64,000 nucleotides of DNA from positions 1,240,001 to 1,304,000 of the forward strand of contig CAJSYZ010000009.1 of NCBI GenBank assembly GCA_910574455.1. The letters are read 5' to 3'. The position numbers and the translations under genes are program-made. The DNA is from Trichaptum fuscoviolaceum. Its lineage: Eukaryota; Basidiomycota; Agaricomycetes; Hymenochaetales; Trichaptaceae. Under the pieces are notes generated by a model, which ran no database searches, was not told where the DNA came from, and saw only the letters and a list, made by a program, of their open reading frames with translations. This document shows, piece after piece, positions 1-11,337 of the stretch. Position 1 is the stretch's first letter, and every line of letters begins with the position of its first letter.

Positions 1-385
1 GTCGGAGGTCTCTTGGATACCAAATTATGTAGAGGAGTCGGCCGGAAGCGGGGTCAATTATGTTCCCCCGGTAGAGATGGGATCCGAGCTCTTTCATGAC
101 AATTCAGTTGTAAAGGATATGCTCTCAAGAGACTTCTCAGACAGACAACAATCGGTAATTAACATTCAACTTCACATGAAGGTACCTGAATAGGTACAAA
201 GCAAATTTGAATCGGAGTCATCTGTGAGTCAAATTTTGCCGATGGCAAAATTGCCGTGCGCACTTCGACTCCGAGCACAGGTTCAACTTGAACATTCGTC
301 TACATACGCCTTAGCTTGAAACTCATCATCACATGCGCAGACTGATCTGCCAATGCATCGAGTCCTCAAACTTTCGTTTACTTAC

Positions 386-427
386 AGTCCGACTGATCTT
401 GCGTGCGAGCTTCTCGTGGAAAGCCAT
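386..427 (-). CDS. possible first exon of a minus-strand gene running off the window
   Basis: An ATG in a strong context (GCCATGG on the minus strand) opens a 14-codon segment reading MAFHEKLARKISRT. A consensus GTAAGT donor follows immediately. This would be a short first exon of a gene continuing toward position 1. I could not place the downstream exons with confidence, because the remaining 385 bases offer several acceptors and no recognisable protein. It could also be chance sequence in the 3' flank of the neighbouring gene. Confidence 0.25.
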
Positions 428-500
428 GGCTCGTAGAAGATGTGGAAGCGGTGCGGGAAAAGATATTGGCAAATTCTCATCAAATGGCTGTGAGTGTACC

Positions 501-1232
501 CTACAGTTGTAGACAGTCGGCGTTGGAGCTCCCCCTCGAGAACGGAAACTCCCCTCCCCAGCTTTCGACCTCGGCTCGGCAATCCGCCAAAGAACATCGT
601 AACTTGCGCAACGCCGCTCGTGCGACCGTGATGTCCCTGACGTGGCCGCCAGCGAGCTCTTCCTTGCAGCTTTGGACAGCCTGGCTGATGTCGGCGTCGA
701 TGGTGGCAAGGTCATCGACTACGGTGTCGTTAGGTTCCCATCGCAGGCTTGATGATGCGCGCACGATACCCGTCAAGATGTCGATGCTGTCGATGCCCAT
801 CCCGGCGCCGTACAAGGAACGGGAATACGCAAGAAGGCCTTTGAGCTTGGCAGATGCCTTGACATCATACTCCCCGTCTTGCTCCGTTGTCTCGAAAAGG
901 ACGGCCTGCCGAGCCGCACTCTTCTGTAATGTTTGGCCAAGACATTGTCGGGCGGATGCAACGAAAGAGGCGGAAACAGTGGGCGGGCTGGTAGCCAGCA
1001 TTGATCGCACAATGGTGCGAAGGCTGTGGTTGTCGAATGTCAGGATAGTTACCGCCCTTCGACAAATGAACTTACTCATCGGCGGACGCGTTTGCTATTA
1101 ATGTGTCAACCATGAGGTTGCTGTACACGGCATAAGCTGGGGCATTTGCGTAGAAGGATGTGCAGTGACTTACACATGACCAAGAGCTGGTCGCATTCCT
1201 CGGGTGTAGCATTCGACTTCGGGGGCGGGCAT
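501..1232 (-). CDS. conserved fungal protein of unknown function
   Basis: Three exons (1232-1174, 1120-1076, 1023-501) join in frame with GT-AG introns to give 208 residues, so the start at 1232 is well supported. The protein begins MPAPEVECYTRG. It contains a segment around residues 35-60 (LRTIVRSMLATSPPTV, then ARQCLGQTLQ) and a C-terminal helix-rich half with ALYG/YGAGMGI-like and WGGEFPF motifs. I recall this pattern from uncharacterised fungal proteins of about 200 residues, but know no function. There is no signal peptide or membrane segment. It is likely soluble and possibly all-helical. Confidence 0.7.
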
Positions 1233-1914
1233 GTCTAAAGTGAGGACTGCGAATGGGTGAGGATGGTAGACGAGTTAGCTTCCACCCGCATTTTAAGCTT
1301 GCATCAATATCCAATGATATAAGTGCTCCGGCCTGTAAAAGATGGTGAACAAGAAGCCGAGGCAGATACATTGAAGAATCGCAATCTGTCGAGTACCGAC
1401 CGAGAGATTGGTTTCCTTCGTGGACAAGATCTAATAGGATCTGCAATACAGCTCCTCACTCAGGCTTGTTGCCTTCGAGGCGCCGGACCTATCAGGCCAT
1501 AGCGTGCCCCCCATGAGCTGCGAACGGAATGGCCTCTTTAGACGTCTGGAAAGAATTAGCAGCGATTCCGAGATCTGTGCACCACGCGTCACCCCAGACT
1601 CCGAGCCCGAGTCAATGGCCTACTAGAGGGCTATGGACAGGACCCAGGTGGCTCTGCTTGTCTTCTGATGTTCGCCGGGCCAAATGACAACCTTTAATGA
1701 GTCGGTCCGACGCATTTCCTTCGGGTAGGCCTTCTGCTGAGTCTGCATGCCATACTTCGTTTGACGGGTTTCATACTATCAAGATTCGAGATCGTAAAGC
1801 CAGCGGGGGCTTTCCAATAGAACTCCGTTAACATTTCAAACTGCGACAGTATTGTTGCAGCGGCCTCAACGAGATGTGCATCCTAAGCTACAATATTCTG
1901 TTCACTGCTTGCTG

Positions 1915-1922
1915 TATATAAA
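1915..1922 (+). promoter_or_regulatory. TATA box of the aldo/keto reductase gene
   Basis: A consensus TATATAAA lies 107 bases upstream of the predicted start codon at 2029. It is followed by a C/T-rich stretch (about 1945-2015) of the kind that surrounds fungal transcription starts. Spacing and orientation fit the plus-strand gene only. Confidence 0.55.
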
Positions 1923-2028
1923 GGGGACACCTCACGATGAGATTCTACCATCCTCCCAACTACTGTCCGCACAGCCTCGAACTGTTCTCTGTTGTGGTTG
2001 CTATCTCTCCCTTGCAATTCTGAGCAAT

Positions 2029-3602
2029 ATGATGGAATGTTTTCAGCTTGGGCCGTTCGCAGATGTTCCCCGACTATGGGTTGGTCTGTGGCAATTGTCC
2101 AGCAACGCATGGGGAACAGCGCCGGTCAGCAGAATTCGCTCTGAGATGAAGCGACATGTAGAGGAAGGATATACAGCATTTGGTATGTTCATCATGGAGG
2201 AAATACATTAAACTTCCATCCTTTTTTCTGACCTCATTTTCTTTGACTTCTGCTTCCACTCCAGACATGGTAAGCCGGTGGCTTCTCTAGGCGTCTAAGG
2301 CATATGACTCACCTTATTCATGTCTCTCATTACTGCAGGGTATGGCTTGCGCACTGTACGGAAAACATGTAACGTGAAACTTATATGTTATATTTTATCG
2401 CAGCGGATCATTATGGCAGTGCCGAGATTCTCTTCGTAAGTCCAACTGGCTATATGAAACTGATATATTTCTGATTATTTTAATTTAGGGCGAATTTCGG
2501 GCGTCATTATCAGATCCATCTCGCGTTGTCGGCGCCACCAAATGGTGTGTCTTCAAGGACATAGTGCCTAGTCGGCCTGTCGTAGAAGCCGCAGTCAAGG
2601 AACGACTTACCCGCATGCGCTCGACAACTGTCGATCTCCTTCAGGTACTCCATCCGCTTCTCCTACAGGTCCGGTCTGACTTACGCATGCGATTTGAATC
2701 AGTTTCATTGGCAGGACTATTCCGACGCCGGCTATCTAGAAGCCCTGGGACACTTGTACAACATGAAGCAAGAAGGTGTCATTAAGGCCATTGGGCTTTG
2801 TAATTTTGACTCAATCAGGACCGATGAAATTTGCACCAATCTTGGTCGCGGAGCAATCGTATCAAACCAGGTCCAGGTGAGCAGCCGAGCAACAGGCCCA
2901 GTGTTTGATTGTTATGATTTATGCATGATAGTTCTCCTTGATCGACACACGACCACTGCATGGCATGGGTGACGTCTGCGAGAAACACGGACTCAAACTC
3001 CTTACGTATGGCACCCTTGTGAGTTTTCTGCCTTCGCTGATCTTGCTATGCATCAAAATAAATTTCGCTTCCGATAGTGCGGGGGTTTTTTGGCTGATGA
3101 ATGGCTTGGACAACCTGAGCCAGAAGCATATCAACCGTCTATGACGCCTTCCCAGAGAAAGGTGAGGCGGACAGGCATCCATCTATAGCGTTTATCCGAC
3201 CTTCGCATCTTGAAATTTTGCAGTACCTTGACATGATCCTCAAAGTATGGGGTGATTGGTCCCTCTTCCAAACGCTGTTAGAAACCTTGCGCAGCATTGG
3301 AAACCAACATGGAGGCGTTAGCATCGCCAATGTTGCCACACGATGGGTTCTTAATCATCGCTTTGTTGGAGCTGTCCTCGTAGGTCGGTGTTTCCCGGGA
3401 AAAGTACCGAAGCGAAAAGTTACTGATAGTTCTGAGGATAGGGTCTCGGCTTGGGATTAGCGAACACACGGAAGACAACAAGCGTACCTTCTCCTTTCAA
3501 CTAACCGCCCAAGACGTCCAAGATATAGAAGCTGTGCTCGACCGATCGAATGGCAGGAAATTAATAACGACCATCGGTGACTGCGGGGCGGAGTATCGTT
3601 GA
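2029..3602 (+). CDS. aldo/keto reductase
   Basis: A NAD(P)H-dependent aldo/keto reductase of 337 residues, predicted to be cytosolic, assembled from ten exons: 2029-2182, 2265-2269, 2339, 2404-2435, 2489-2644, 2703-2876, 2932-3018, 3078-3161, 3224-3383 and 3442-3602. The joined frame stays open throughout. The catalytic tetrad is visible: Asp and Tyr in DMADHYGSAE, Lys in GATKW and His in LQFHWQDY. The barrel motif GVIKAIGLCNF and the C-terminal SRLGISEHTEDN cofactor segment are also present. Substrate cannot be told; homologues act on aldehydes or ketones. The 5-nt and 1-nt exons are odd but are what restores the DMADHYGS motif. A second ATG at 2032 would remove one residue only. A TATA box lies 107 nt upstream. 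Confidence 0.92.
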
Positions 3603-4659
3603 TTATTCGGCTATATAAGTCAACCTCTTCTCTGTAAATACTACCTTACCCTCTTTCAATAAACAATCAGTGGTCATCGGCGTGAGGTACACGTGAATAA
3701 ACTCACCAAGCTTTCTGATGCGCATCACACGAACTCGGCCGCCTGAAATTAAGAGCACTTCGATGAGAGTCAAGACCAAACCAGTAAAGTAGACTCATAA
3801 GCGTGCCCCCGAACTTGAGTACTTAAGAGACCTTCAACTTCGGAGAGACTAGTTTGAGCTACAAACACACTCGCAATAGCCTCGCGATATGTACCATGAT
3901 CAAAGATGTCAGTCACCTTTCTCCCCCCGACTCCCGTCCCCCACGTACCTATGGCTTACGCGTCCAGTAGTTGTGGAGTGATATTGTTGGCAACCGTTTT
4001 GACGATTTTCATCAACCTGAACTCCCTGATGCGAACTTCGGCACAGCCTCAAAGTATCGGATCTCGCAACACAGCAGAGCGGTGCGCGCAGCAGATAACT
4101 CCGCAGGTTATAGTGTTCATGTTGGAAATCAATAAACAGACGGAAAGCGACCTATCATTCGTCCACAAGCTTTGAGAACCAGACCAAACATTAGCCATCA
4201 GCGCAGCAGCCCGTAGGTCGATCACCGTTTAAGTGGATCTTTCGAGTCTGTATCCCGGGAAACCACGATACAGAAACGGGAGAACAAACCAGAGAAAGTG
4301 TTCGCCTCAATATGGAATTGAGAGCATAAGCATTTGTACTGCTACTAGGCGCAATCAGTCATACGATAAACAAGAGGAAACAGGCATCACTATTGTTCAT
4401 CCAAACTTGTTCATCCTGGTAGAAAAGCATCACGGGTGGCCGGAGATGTCATTCAGGGTTTGATGGTGAACTACGTAACACGCCTCGGTGGTGCTATGCC
4501 ACGGTGATCCCGCACTCAGCGCACTGTCATGCGTTGTGTTTTAAAATACATGTGATGAGAGGTTATACATTGAATCGGAGTTTCTGCAATAGTGTGGAGA
4601 TGACTTATTGTTAATGTCCATGTTCTATGTCAGTGATCGTGTGGCTGGTAGTGTGAAAT
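3603..4659. other. convergent intergenic region, no gene seen
   Basis: This 1.06-kb spacer lies between the 3' ends of the reductase (+) and the hydrolase-like gene (-). The open frames in it (for example at 3906-4175 and 4233-4463) show no splice-consistent extension and no recognisable motif. It presumably holds both 3' UTRs. Confidence 0.6.
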
Positions 4660-7600
4660 TCAGAGTCGCGGAGACAGTTTGAGACGTCGTATTGGTTCTA
4701 ATTTGCGTTTGAGGTCGCGGAGAATGCTGGTCCGAGGATGCCAATCGCTGAAAGCATCTCTTAACTCCATAAATTCCTTGGAGAAAAGGTAGACAACTCG
4801 GTCATCTGCGAGTAAATCGCGAAGTGCCCACGGAATCTTTCAAGAAAATCAGAATGGTGACGAACAATCGGATGTAAGTCGATGCACTCACTTCGTAATC
4901 GTTGAGGGCGCTCCTCGCATTGAACGGCTCAAATTCAATATCAGTCGTCGCACCTTGTCCATCGTTCACAAGGAAGAGATAATCAACAGCGAGCCTATCG
5001 TTCATGGTTTTGTGAGACAAAAGGCTACATCATCTCACTTGAGATGGATTGACGTACGAATATGTTGCAGGCTCTTCGTAGATGGTTGAATGGCCTACAC
5101 CACTCAAAGATCCTGCTGTTGCCTCCGATAGGTGCGTCAATAGACCACCATCGGAAAGTCCCACATTTCGAATACGAAGTAAAAGAATAAGGAGGTTGGA
5201 TAGAAAATCAGAAGAGCTATAGCATGGCAATGAGCGACGGTCAGGGTCGGATGGAACAAACAAGCGCCAACGTACTTATAGGCATCGCCATCTATGTAAA
5301 GCGAGCGTAGGACTAAAGGATGTGAAATGCAAGTGAAAATCCCGGAGTAGATCGGCACAACTTGGTCGTTCAAAGAAGCAATATACAACATCTTGACCTA
5401 GAGAATATAAGGATTATTAAATTATAAAGTATGATGCACTCGGAGTTCTTACGCCGTTGTCGAGCACATGCTGAACAGCTTTGACATACGATCTGGATAC
5501 ACTGCTTTCCGTATGCTGTGGTTCACATGATAGCTGAGCTTAGCTGAAATTACATGCAGATTCCGATAAGAAGACCAACCTGAAACTCAAATAGTTCCGC
5601 CGCGGCTTCGGACTCAAAGTACTGCAAACACGCATGAAGAAGTCAGACTCGGCGTTAACAAAATTAACCACTAACCTGAATATAAGGCATCACGAATGAA
5701 TTCTTTTGTAGATAAGCAAGAGGACCAAGATGTATCCCACACATCGCCAAGCAACAGACATGTTGTTTCTTCGTACCGGATGCAATCGCAGAGCCGCCTG
5801 ACGATGTTGCAGACACAAGGGTCGAGACTGCGTCAACATTACGACCTGTTCGTATATGTCCGTCTGAAATGAGTTGACTAATGAGGTGGGTCGAAACAAT
5901 GGACCCTTGGGAATGTGTCGCCACGAATATTACATCCGCTCCATGTAACGCCTCCATCCAGTCATCTCTGCTGGTCAAATTGTTGTATAATCTCAACAGA
6001 GAATATTCAACACGTGGTTCCACGAAGAATATCAGAACTGAGACCGTAATGGTCCAGGGACTTACTTCTGAACGCGGTGTTCTATCTTCCCTTCACCTTC
6101 CAAAGGGATTTTCGTAACCTGTTCGAATTTGACAGCATACCTTTCTGCAAATGCGTCGACAGCAGATGCCATCATATTTGCAAACTTTGTGCTTGTTCCC
6201 GTCGGCTAACAAAACACCGGTAGAGCAAGATTCGGGATTTAGGTGCGCCGTAGAAATAGAAAAACAAGCTTACCTCTCCTAGCACAGTCCGAACAGCATA
6301 GCCTTTATTTAATATCACTCTCAGACCATGTACCAGTAGAGATGAGCAGAAAGGTACGGACCAGGAAACCAGCCATGAACACCAATAACCACTACCTTTT
6401 TGCATGCAGCCAATGTCTGCATTTCAGGTGCTTCGCCAAGGGTATTCCAAGCTCGAGGGAGCTCCCTTCCAAAGTCATGGAGATCGGGACGGCGGTCCCT
6501 ACCTTTACCCTTGCCTTCCGCATTGGCTTCCTGATCTCGTGCAAACAGTACACTACTAACATATCCGAGTGTTTTTTTTATTGTGTTTGTAGTGGACTCT
6601 GTTGGAGGTGGTCGGGAACGTGGCAGGGTGCTGAAAGTATCGCCAAAGGTGGGCAGGACGAGATTAGGAAGCTTGGGCGTTGGAGGAGGAATTGACTTCT
6701 TCGACGGCGCTGGGGAACTGCCGCGGTTCGCTCTCGTGCCTTCCGCAACTGCACGTTTAGCGCCACCCGACGACGTCAACGGAGGCGCTGGAATTGTGTC
6801 TTTCGGAGATATTGAAGGATCGAAAAGTTCTTCATTCCTCACAGAAGGCACCTTCTTTGTTTTCGAAAGAGCATCAGCCGGGGAGGCGATAGACGCTAAA
6901 CTAGACGATTCATCTTCGTCAATTTCCATAACTTCCATGCCAGTCTCCCCCCTATCACTTAGTGATTTGACTGTAAACGCGCGAGAAATAGACAAAAACG
7001 ACACCCAGCCCCGGCTGTTGGACGCGATAGACGAGGATACTGGATTCTCTGGTTCTTGTTCTGGAGTTTCGGGGGACGCGGCTACAACGGTTTCTGACGG
7101 GGAAACAGGAGCGTCTTGACGTGCAAGAGCTTCTTCCTTTACTATCTCTGCTTCTGTCTTGCTATCCTGGGCAGCGGTCGATGACAGGTTGCCGGGTCCT
7201 GTGTACCAGTCATACCAAACCCACGGACTATACCACGTTGGATTGGATTCCTGACTAGAGATGAAAGACGGTGGGTGCTCCTCAAGTGCCGGAGATTGTC
7301 GCCCATTTGCGTCCCGTTCCTCCATGATATCAGGAGGGCAATGGTCTTGAGATGTTTCGACTGTAGTAGGGGAGGGGGGTTCTACGATAGGCGAGTTGGG
7401 TAATGGCAAAGAAGTAGCACTAGACTTTACACTCCCAAACCCAATGTAATCAAGCCATGACGACTGCTTGCTCTCTGGTTGAGACTGGATAGTGGGAGAG
7501 CTCGACGCGTCAGGATGACCCGGGGTATCTAATGCGGCAGGTTCTGGAGTTATAGGAGGTTTGATTGTATCTTCGGAGCTCAGAGGGGGAGGTGTATCTA

Positions 7601-8638
7601 AAACAAGGTAAGTTGTCCCATATTGTAAAACACTCGAATGCGTGATAACGTACGAGGTTTTGAACTCGCGACCGATATTTCACTTTGGTCACCTATCTTT
7701 AAAATAGATTTATCAAGTGGCACCTTTGGTCGCCCAAGGAGCGGCATGCTCAAAGTGAATCGACTAGTAGATGGATTGAGAGCGGAGAGCTTGATCTCCG
7801 AGGTCTGGGAGGACACTAATTCGGGCATTGGTTTCGCGGCTGCCAAAGGTGGCGAGCTTGCTCCCGAAGACTCTTGGTCGCCTAGCGAAGACGGCCCCGA
7901 CGGCGTTCTCTGTGCATCGGTATTAGGGGGAGACTGGGGTGTGAACCAAATCGACCGCTGAGGAGTTACAGGTTGAATATTACGTTCCGGTGATAATTCC
8001 GGCCCTTGGCGATCATCTGCCTGGGGGTTTGGTTGTCTCTTAGACAAAGAACCAAACCAGCCTAGAGATGAGGAGTTGTTCGACTTCAGGCTTTCGGTCT
8101 CGTGTCGCTTGTCGATAGGTATGGGTACAGAAGGTGTAACAGTCTCCGCAGCTGTAATAGATCGCTCGCTGTTGTCTTCCGCGCGTGGACCTCGTGAGTC
8201 CGGGCTTTCAGCAGCAGCGAGACTTGTGTTTGAGACATTTAATGATTGCTTTGAGGAGCTTCCGCGTAACGAGAGCCAAGAAGCACTCCTCTGCCTTGTT
8301 TCGCCGTTGGCCGTCTGGTCTTCAGCTTCGGTCACAGGTGAGTTCTCGACTGACCGTTGCCGTTTTTCAGCATACTCGTCCCGGATAGACTCCTCTGCAC
8401 CTCCATCTATAGTAGCCCCTCCATCTACCTGGACAATAAACACTGAATCTCCGTCCCTATCTCTCTTTCTTGACTGAATGCTTTGCATGGACATCTTTCG
8501 GGTCAGCCTTACTGCTGCGCTCGCCGATGGTGGGCTCCTTTCCGGTTCAGCAAAGACAACCGTAACACTTGGCGGCTGAGATGACTTCCTTGCTGCAGAG
8601 AACGAGGATCGCCAATCGGAAGGTCTTCTTAAGCTCAT
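4660..8638 (-). CDS. large alpha/beta-hydrolase-like protein with disordered N-terminal half
   Basis: A multi-exon gene of about 1,000-1,100 residues. The start at 8638 opens a long Ser/Pro/Glu-rich disordered region encoded by two large exons (8638-about 7650 and about 7602-6370). A folded part follows, beginning VVVIGVHGWFPG and leading into GEPTGTSTKFANMM across two short exons. A serine-hydrolase-type nucleophile elbow, ATHSQGSIV, is encoded near 5920. Further short exons reach SLNDQVVPIYSG (candidate acid region), GVGHSTIYE (candidate His) and a basic C-terminus ending at the TGA at 4660. The HGWFP and THSQGS motifs recall the uncharacterised fungal family of yeast YML020W (recalled, not searched). 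The substrate is unknown; a lipase or esterase-like role is inference. WYSPWVWYDW in the linker is a conserved-looking aromatic patch. Confidence 0.8.
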
Positions 8639-8713
8639 CGATGGTAGTGGGGAAGCATGTGTTGACGCTGTGTCCAGAACGGTGAGCTCGCGCGTTCAGG
8701 CAACAGCATGATT

Positions 8714-9540
8714 TTAATGACGTGTTATTACGTAATCACGCGCAGTCACTTTTAAACAACGCCAGTGCAACAAAATATCAATCAATTCCCAAGGAGGGAG
8801 TTTTTGATATTTTCTTATACACAGTAGATCGAAGTGAAGAATTGCTCGATCACACTCACTATGAGAAGCTTGAGAGGCGGTTTTATTAATCTGGTTTGAA
8901 CTCGAATTCTTGTCCGATTCCCTTTGCTGAGTTTCAAGACTTGAGCTGAGGTATATCCCATGACTTGTAGAATGGGACGACTTTAACAAGTCCTTCATAT
9001 CGGTAATGCTTAGAGAGCTCATACTTGGGAATGAGTTGATAGGCGCAAGATTTGTTTTCGGAATAGGTCCTTGTGGCAAACGAAGAGAGGAAGTTGTCGG
9101 GTACTGAGAAGCAATCCAAGCGTTCCCCAGAGAAGATAGAGACGAATGAGTGTTTGTTGAAATAAGACTCAGACTTGATAGACCGATAGTTGAGGTGCGT
9201 TTTGCCAGTGGTGGCTCTTCCAAAGTTGGAAAGCAAATAGTTGAGTAATTGGTCGCAGGTAGCTGAGTGCCATTCTCATCTTGATCCCCGGGCAAAGACA
9301 TCGCCCGTAGTTCCTCTCTGTTATGAGTGTCTAGATATCGATACCTATGAGCATGGTCAGAGTACAAGAACAAAACGGTGCGCCCTTTGCTTGCCACCAC
9401 TGGCATGCTCTCTGGCCCCATTTCTCAAGGACCACGTGCCAGTGATGATCGACGTTCGGCTCTTTCCGCGAGAGTATAGTCTTCATTTCTTCTGTCAGAC
9501 TGTCATTACTGACACCGCGGGCTGCTCTGACAATCACCAT
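8714..9540 (-). CDS. hypothetical Ser/Thr-rich protein
   Basis: A 235-residue frame (9421-8714) contains an ordered start (TVLFLYSDHAHRYRYLD), then Ser-rich low complexity, and ends with WELIDILLHWRCLKV. Immediately upstream another frame opened by an ATG at 9540 reads MVIVRAARGVSNDSL up to HHWHVVLEKWG. The two frames overlap near EKWG, so either a short intron or a frameshift joins them. I cannot decide the true start. No family is recognised. The gene lies head-to-tail behind the hydrolase-like gene on the same strand, with only 75 nt between them, so the two could also be misjoined parts of one locus. Confidence 0.4.
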
Positions 9541-11337
9541 GTATATAGTCTACAACATTAGATGCATGGAGAGATGTTTAATCTTACTTACTGAATACAA
9601 GTCCAGTGCATATGTACACATATGCGTTTGCAATGATACTGTATATGTATGATCAGATTGTCTTAAGATATACATATATTTCATTTCTCCTACTGTTTAA
9701 TGCACCACTTATTGCTAGATACTCTCAGATCTTCGGATGTGACAGTATTCAGATGAGATTTGATCTAGTCTCGGGTTGACCAACTTTTTGAAACTAACTA
9801 CTTCGTACGCCTTGAGTTCTGGATAAATTAAGATATGTTTATATTTCTTGAGAGACCCGCGTCTCATCTCTGAATCTTTGGGAGTCCGCTATAGCTATCT
9901 GTTAGTATAGGGAATACCTATCTCCGGCACTGAAGCGGTTCGCATTTGTACCTAGAAAATTACAACTAGCTTCAGGCCTGCATAATTCAGTTTACTATAA
10001 TATTATCATGTCTCCCTGGATTGTTCCTTGACTTCGTAAGGAGCTATCGTATCTCTTCATAGCATATGACAAGGCAGAATCTCACATCCTATCAAACGTT
10101 TGAAGCAAAGGGGAGAGAAGGGGAGAGTGTAGGTCCTGGAAGCATAGAAATGAATATTATGTGACCGTGACTACTAGTCACGGTTATGCAGGTGCCTAAT
10201 TCATAGTAACTTGAAGCGGAGATCAAACGGTAACTTCAAGTTGAACGCCAGTGGCGCTAATTTTTTTCTTTCATCCATGATGGCTTAACCACGCGTACAT
10301 CCCCTCGACTTTTTTTATCCAAAAGCTATTCGAAATACTGCTCAATAAATCATTTGGCAAGACGGTCGCTAGTGACAGCTACTACTAGTGGTGCGCTATC
10401 CGAGTAGCTTCATCCTTTTTACAAATCAACATTCCTCTCGAACGTCCAATACATCGTGATCGCATAACTGCGGCTGAAGCCTTGCATATGAAACGTACAT
10501 CCCCTTGCGTATCCTTCTGGTGCTCTGGGACTGTAATCTGGCGGTCTACCCTTAACTGCACTTTATGGCATCCATGACTTGACGATCGTTAAGCACGACG
10601 ATAGTCCGGACGACGGCTACTTCACTGCGATCATATCACTGTATAAGATGCATGCACCATCCTATTCATACCTCTACTCATGAAGGCGCGGGATCACCAT
10701 CTTCTATTACTATGGAGTCGATCGTATTTGATATCAGATGGATCAGCTTCGGACAGATGATCATCTTATTCGATAGCATTCTAATGTCTGTGATCAAGTA
10801 CGCGAGTAATCATCACTTCCATGTCTTACTCTGACGGAGATATAAAATTGTCTTCCCAAAGTGAGTCGATCTCACGCAATTCTGATCTTGTCTTCAGGTC
10901 TCGTTGCGTTGGCGTCAAATGATTTGTGCGCTTATCCTTCTTCTGTTCGAATGCATCAGCTTGATTCTTACATCTACCTAGCATGCAACTCCGACGGGCG
11001 CAACTGATTCTCCTTTTCTATGTTCCCCTTCTCATGGTGCACAATTGGGCGTCTGCGCTTCGTGGGTCAAATAAGCCCGACTACTCGCGCATCAGACCTT
11101 CTTGTTCGTTGGACACCTGTGCTCACTGGGCATCGCGGAACCCGCTCATTGCAGCCGCTTCAATCAGCAAAGCCGTGAGCATCTTAATTGCAACGGACTG
11201 CATACAGTTGCCGATCGCGGACTCGAAGATGAGCGTCACAGGCACCCCCGGAGGGGGGGAGAGGTTGTATGGCAGTCCTTCCGTTCATACACGTCTTCCA
11301 TGCAAAGGCACCTCTCAGAAAAGTTTGGCTCTTCAAA
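9541..11337. other. long intergenic region, no gene seen
   Basis: This 1.8-kb interval is between divergently oriented genes and should hold both promoters. A 10652-10834 frame and the one starting at 10983 lack splice support or recognisable motifs. The sequence is AT-rich around 9590-9700, with runs of TATA/ATAC words. Confidence 0.55.

Noticed and set aside
6583..7119. 178-codon plus-strand frame opposite the hydrolase-like gene
   Set aside because: It is the shadow of the long Ser/Pro-rich exon on the other strand; the minus strand has consistent introns and conserved motifs.
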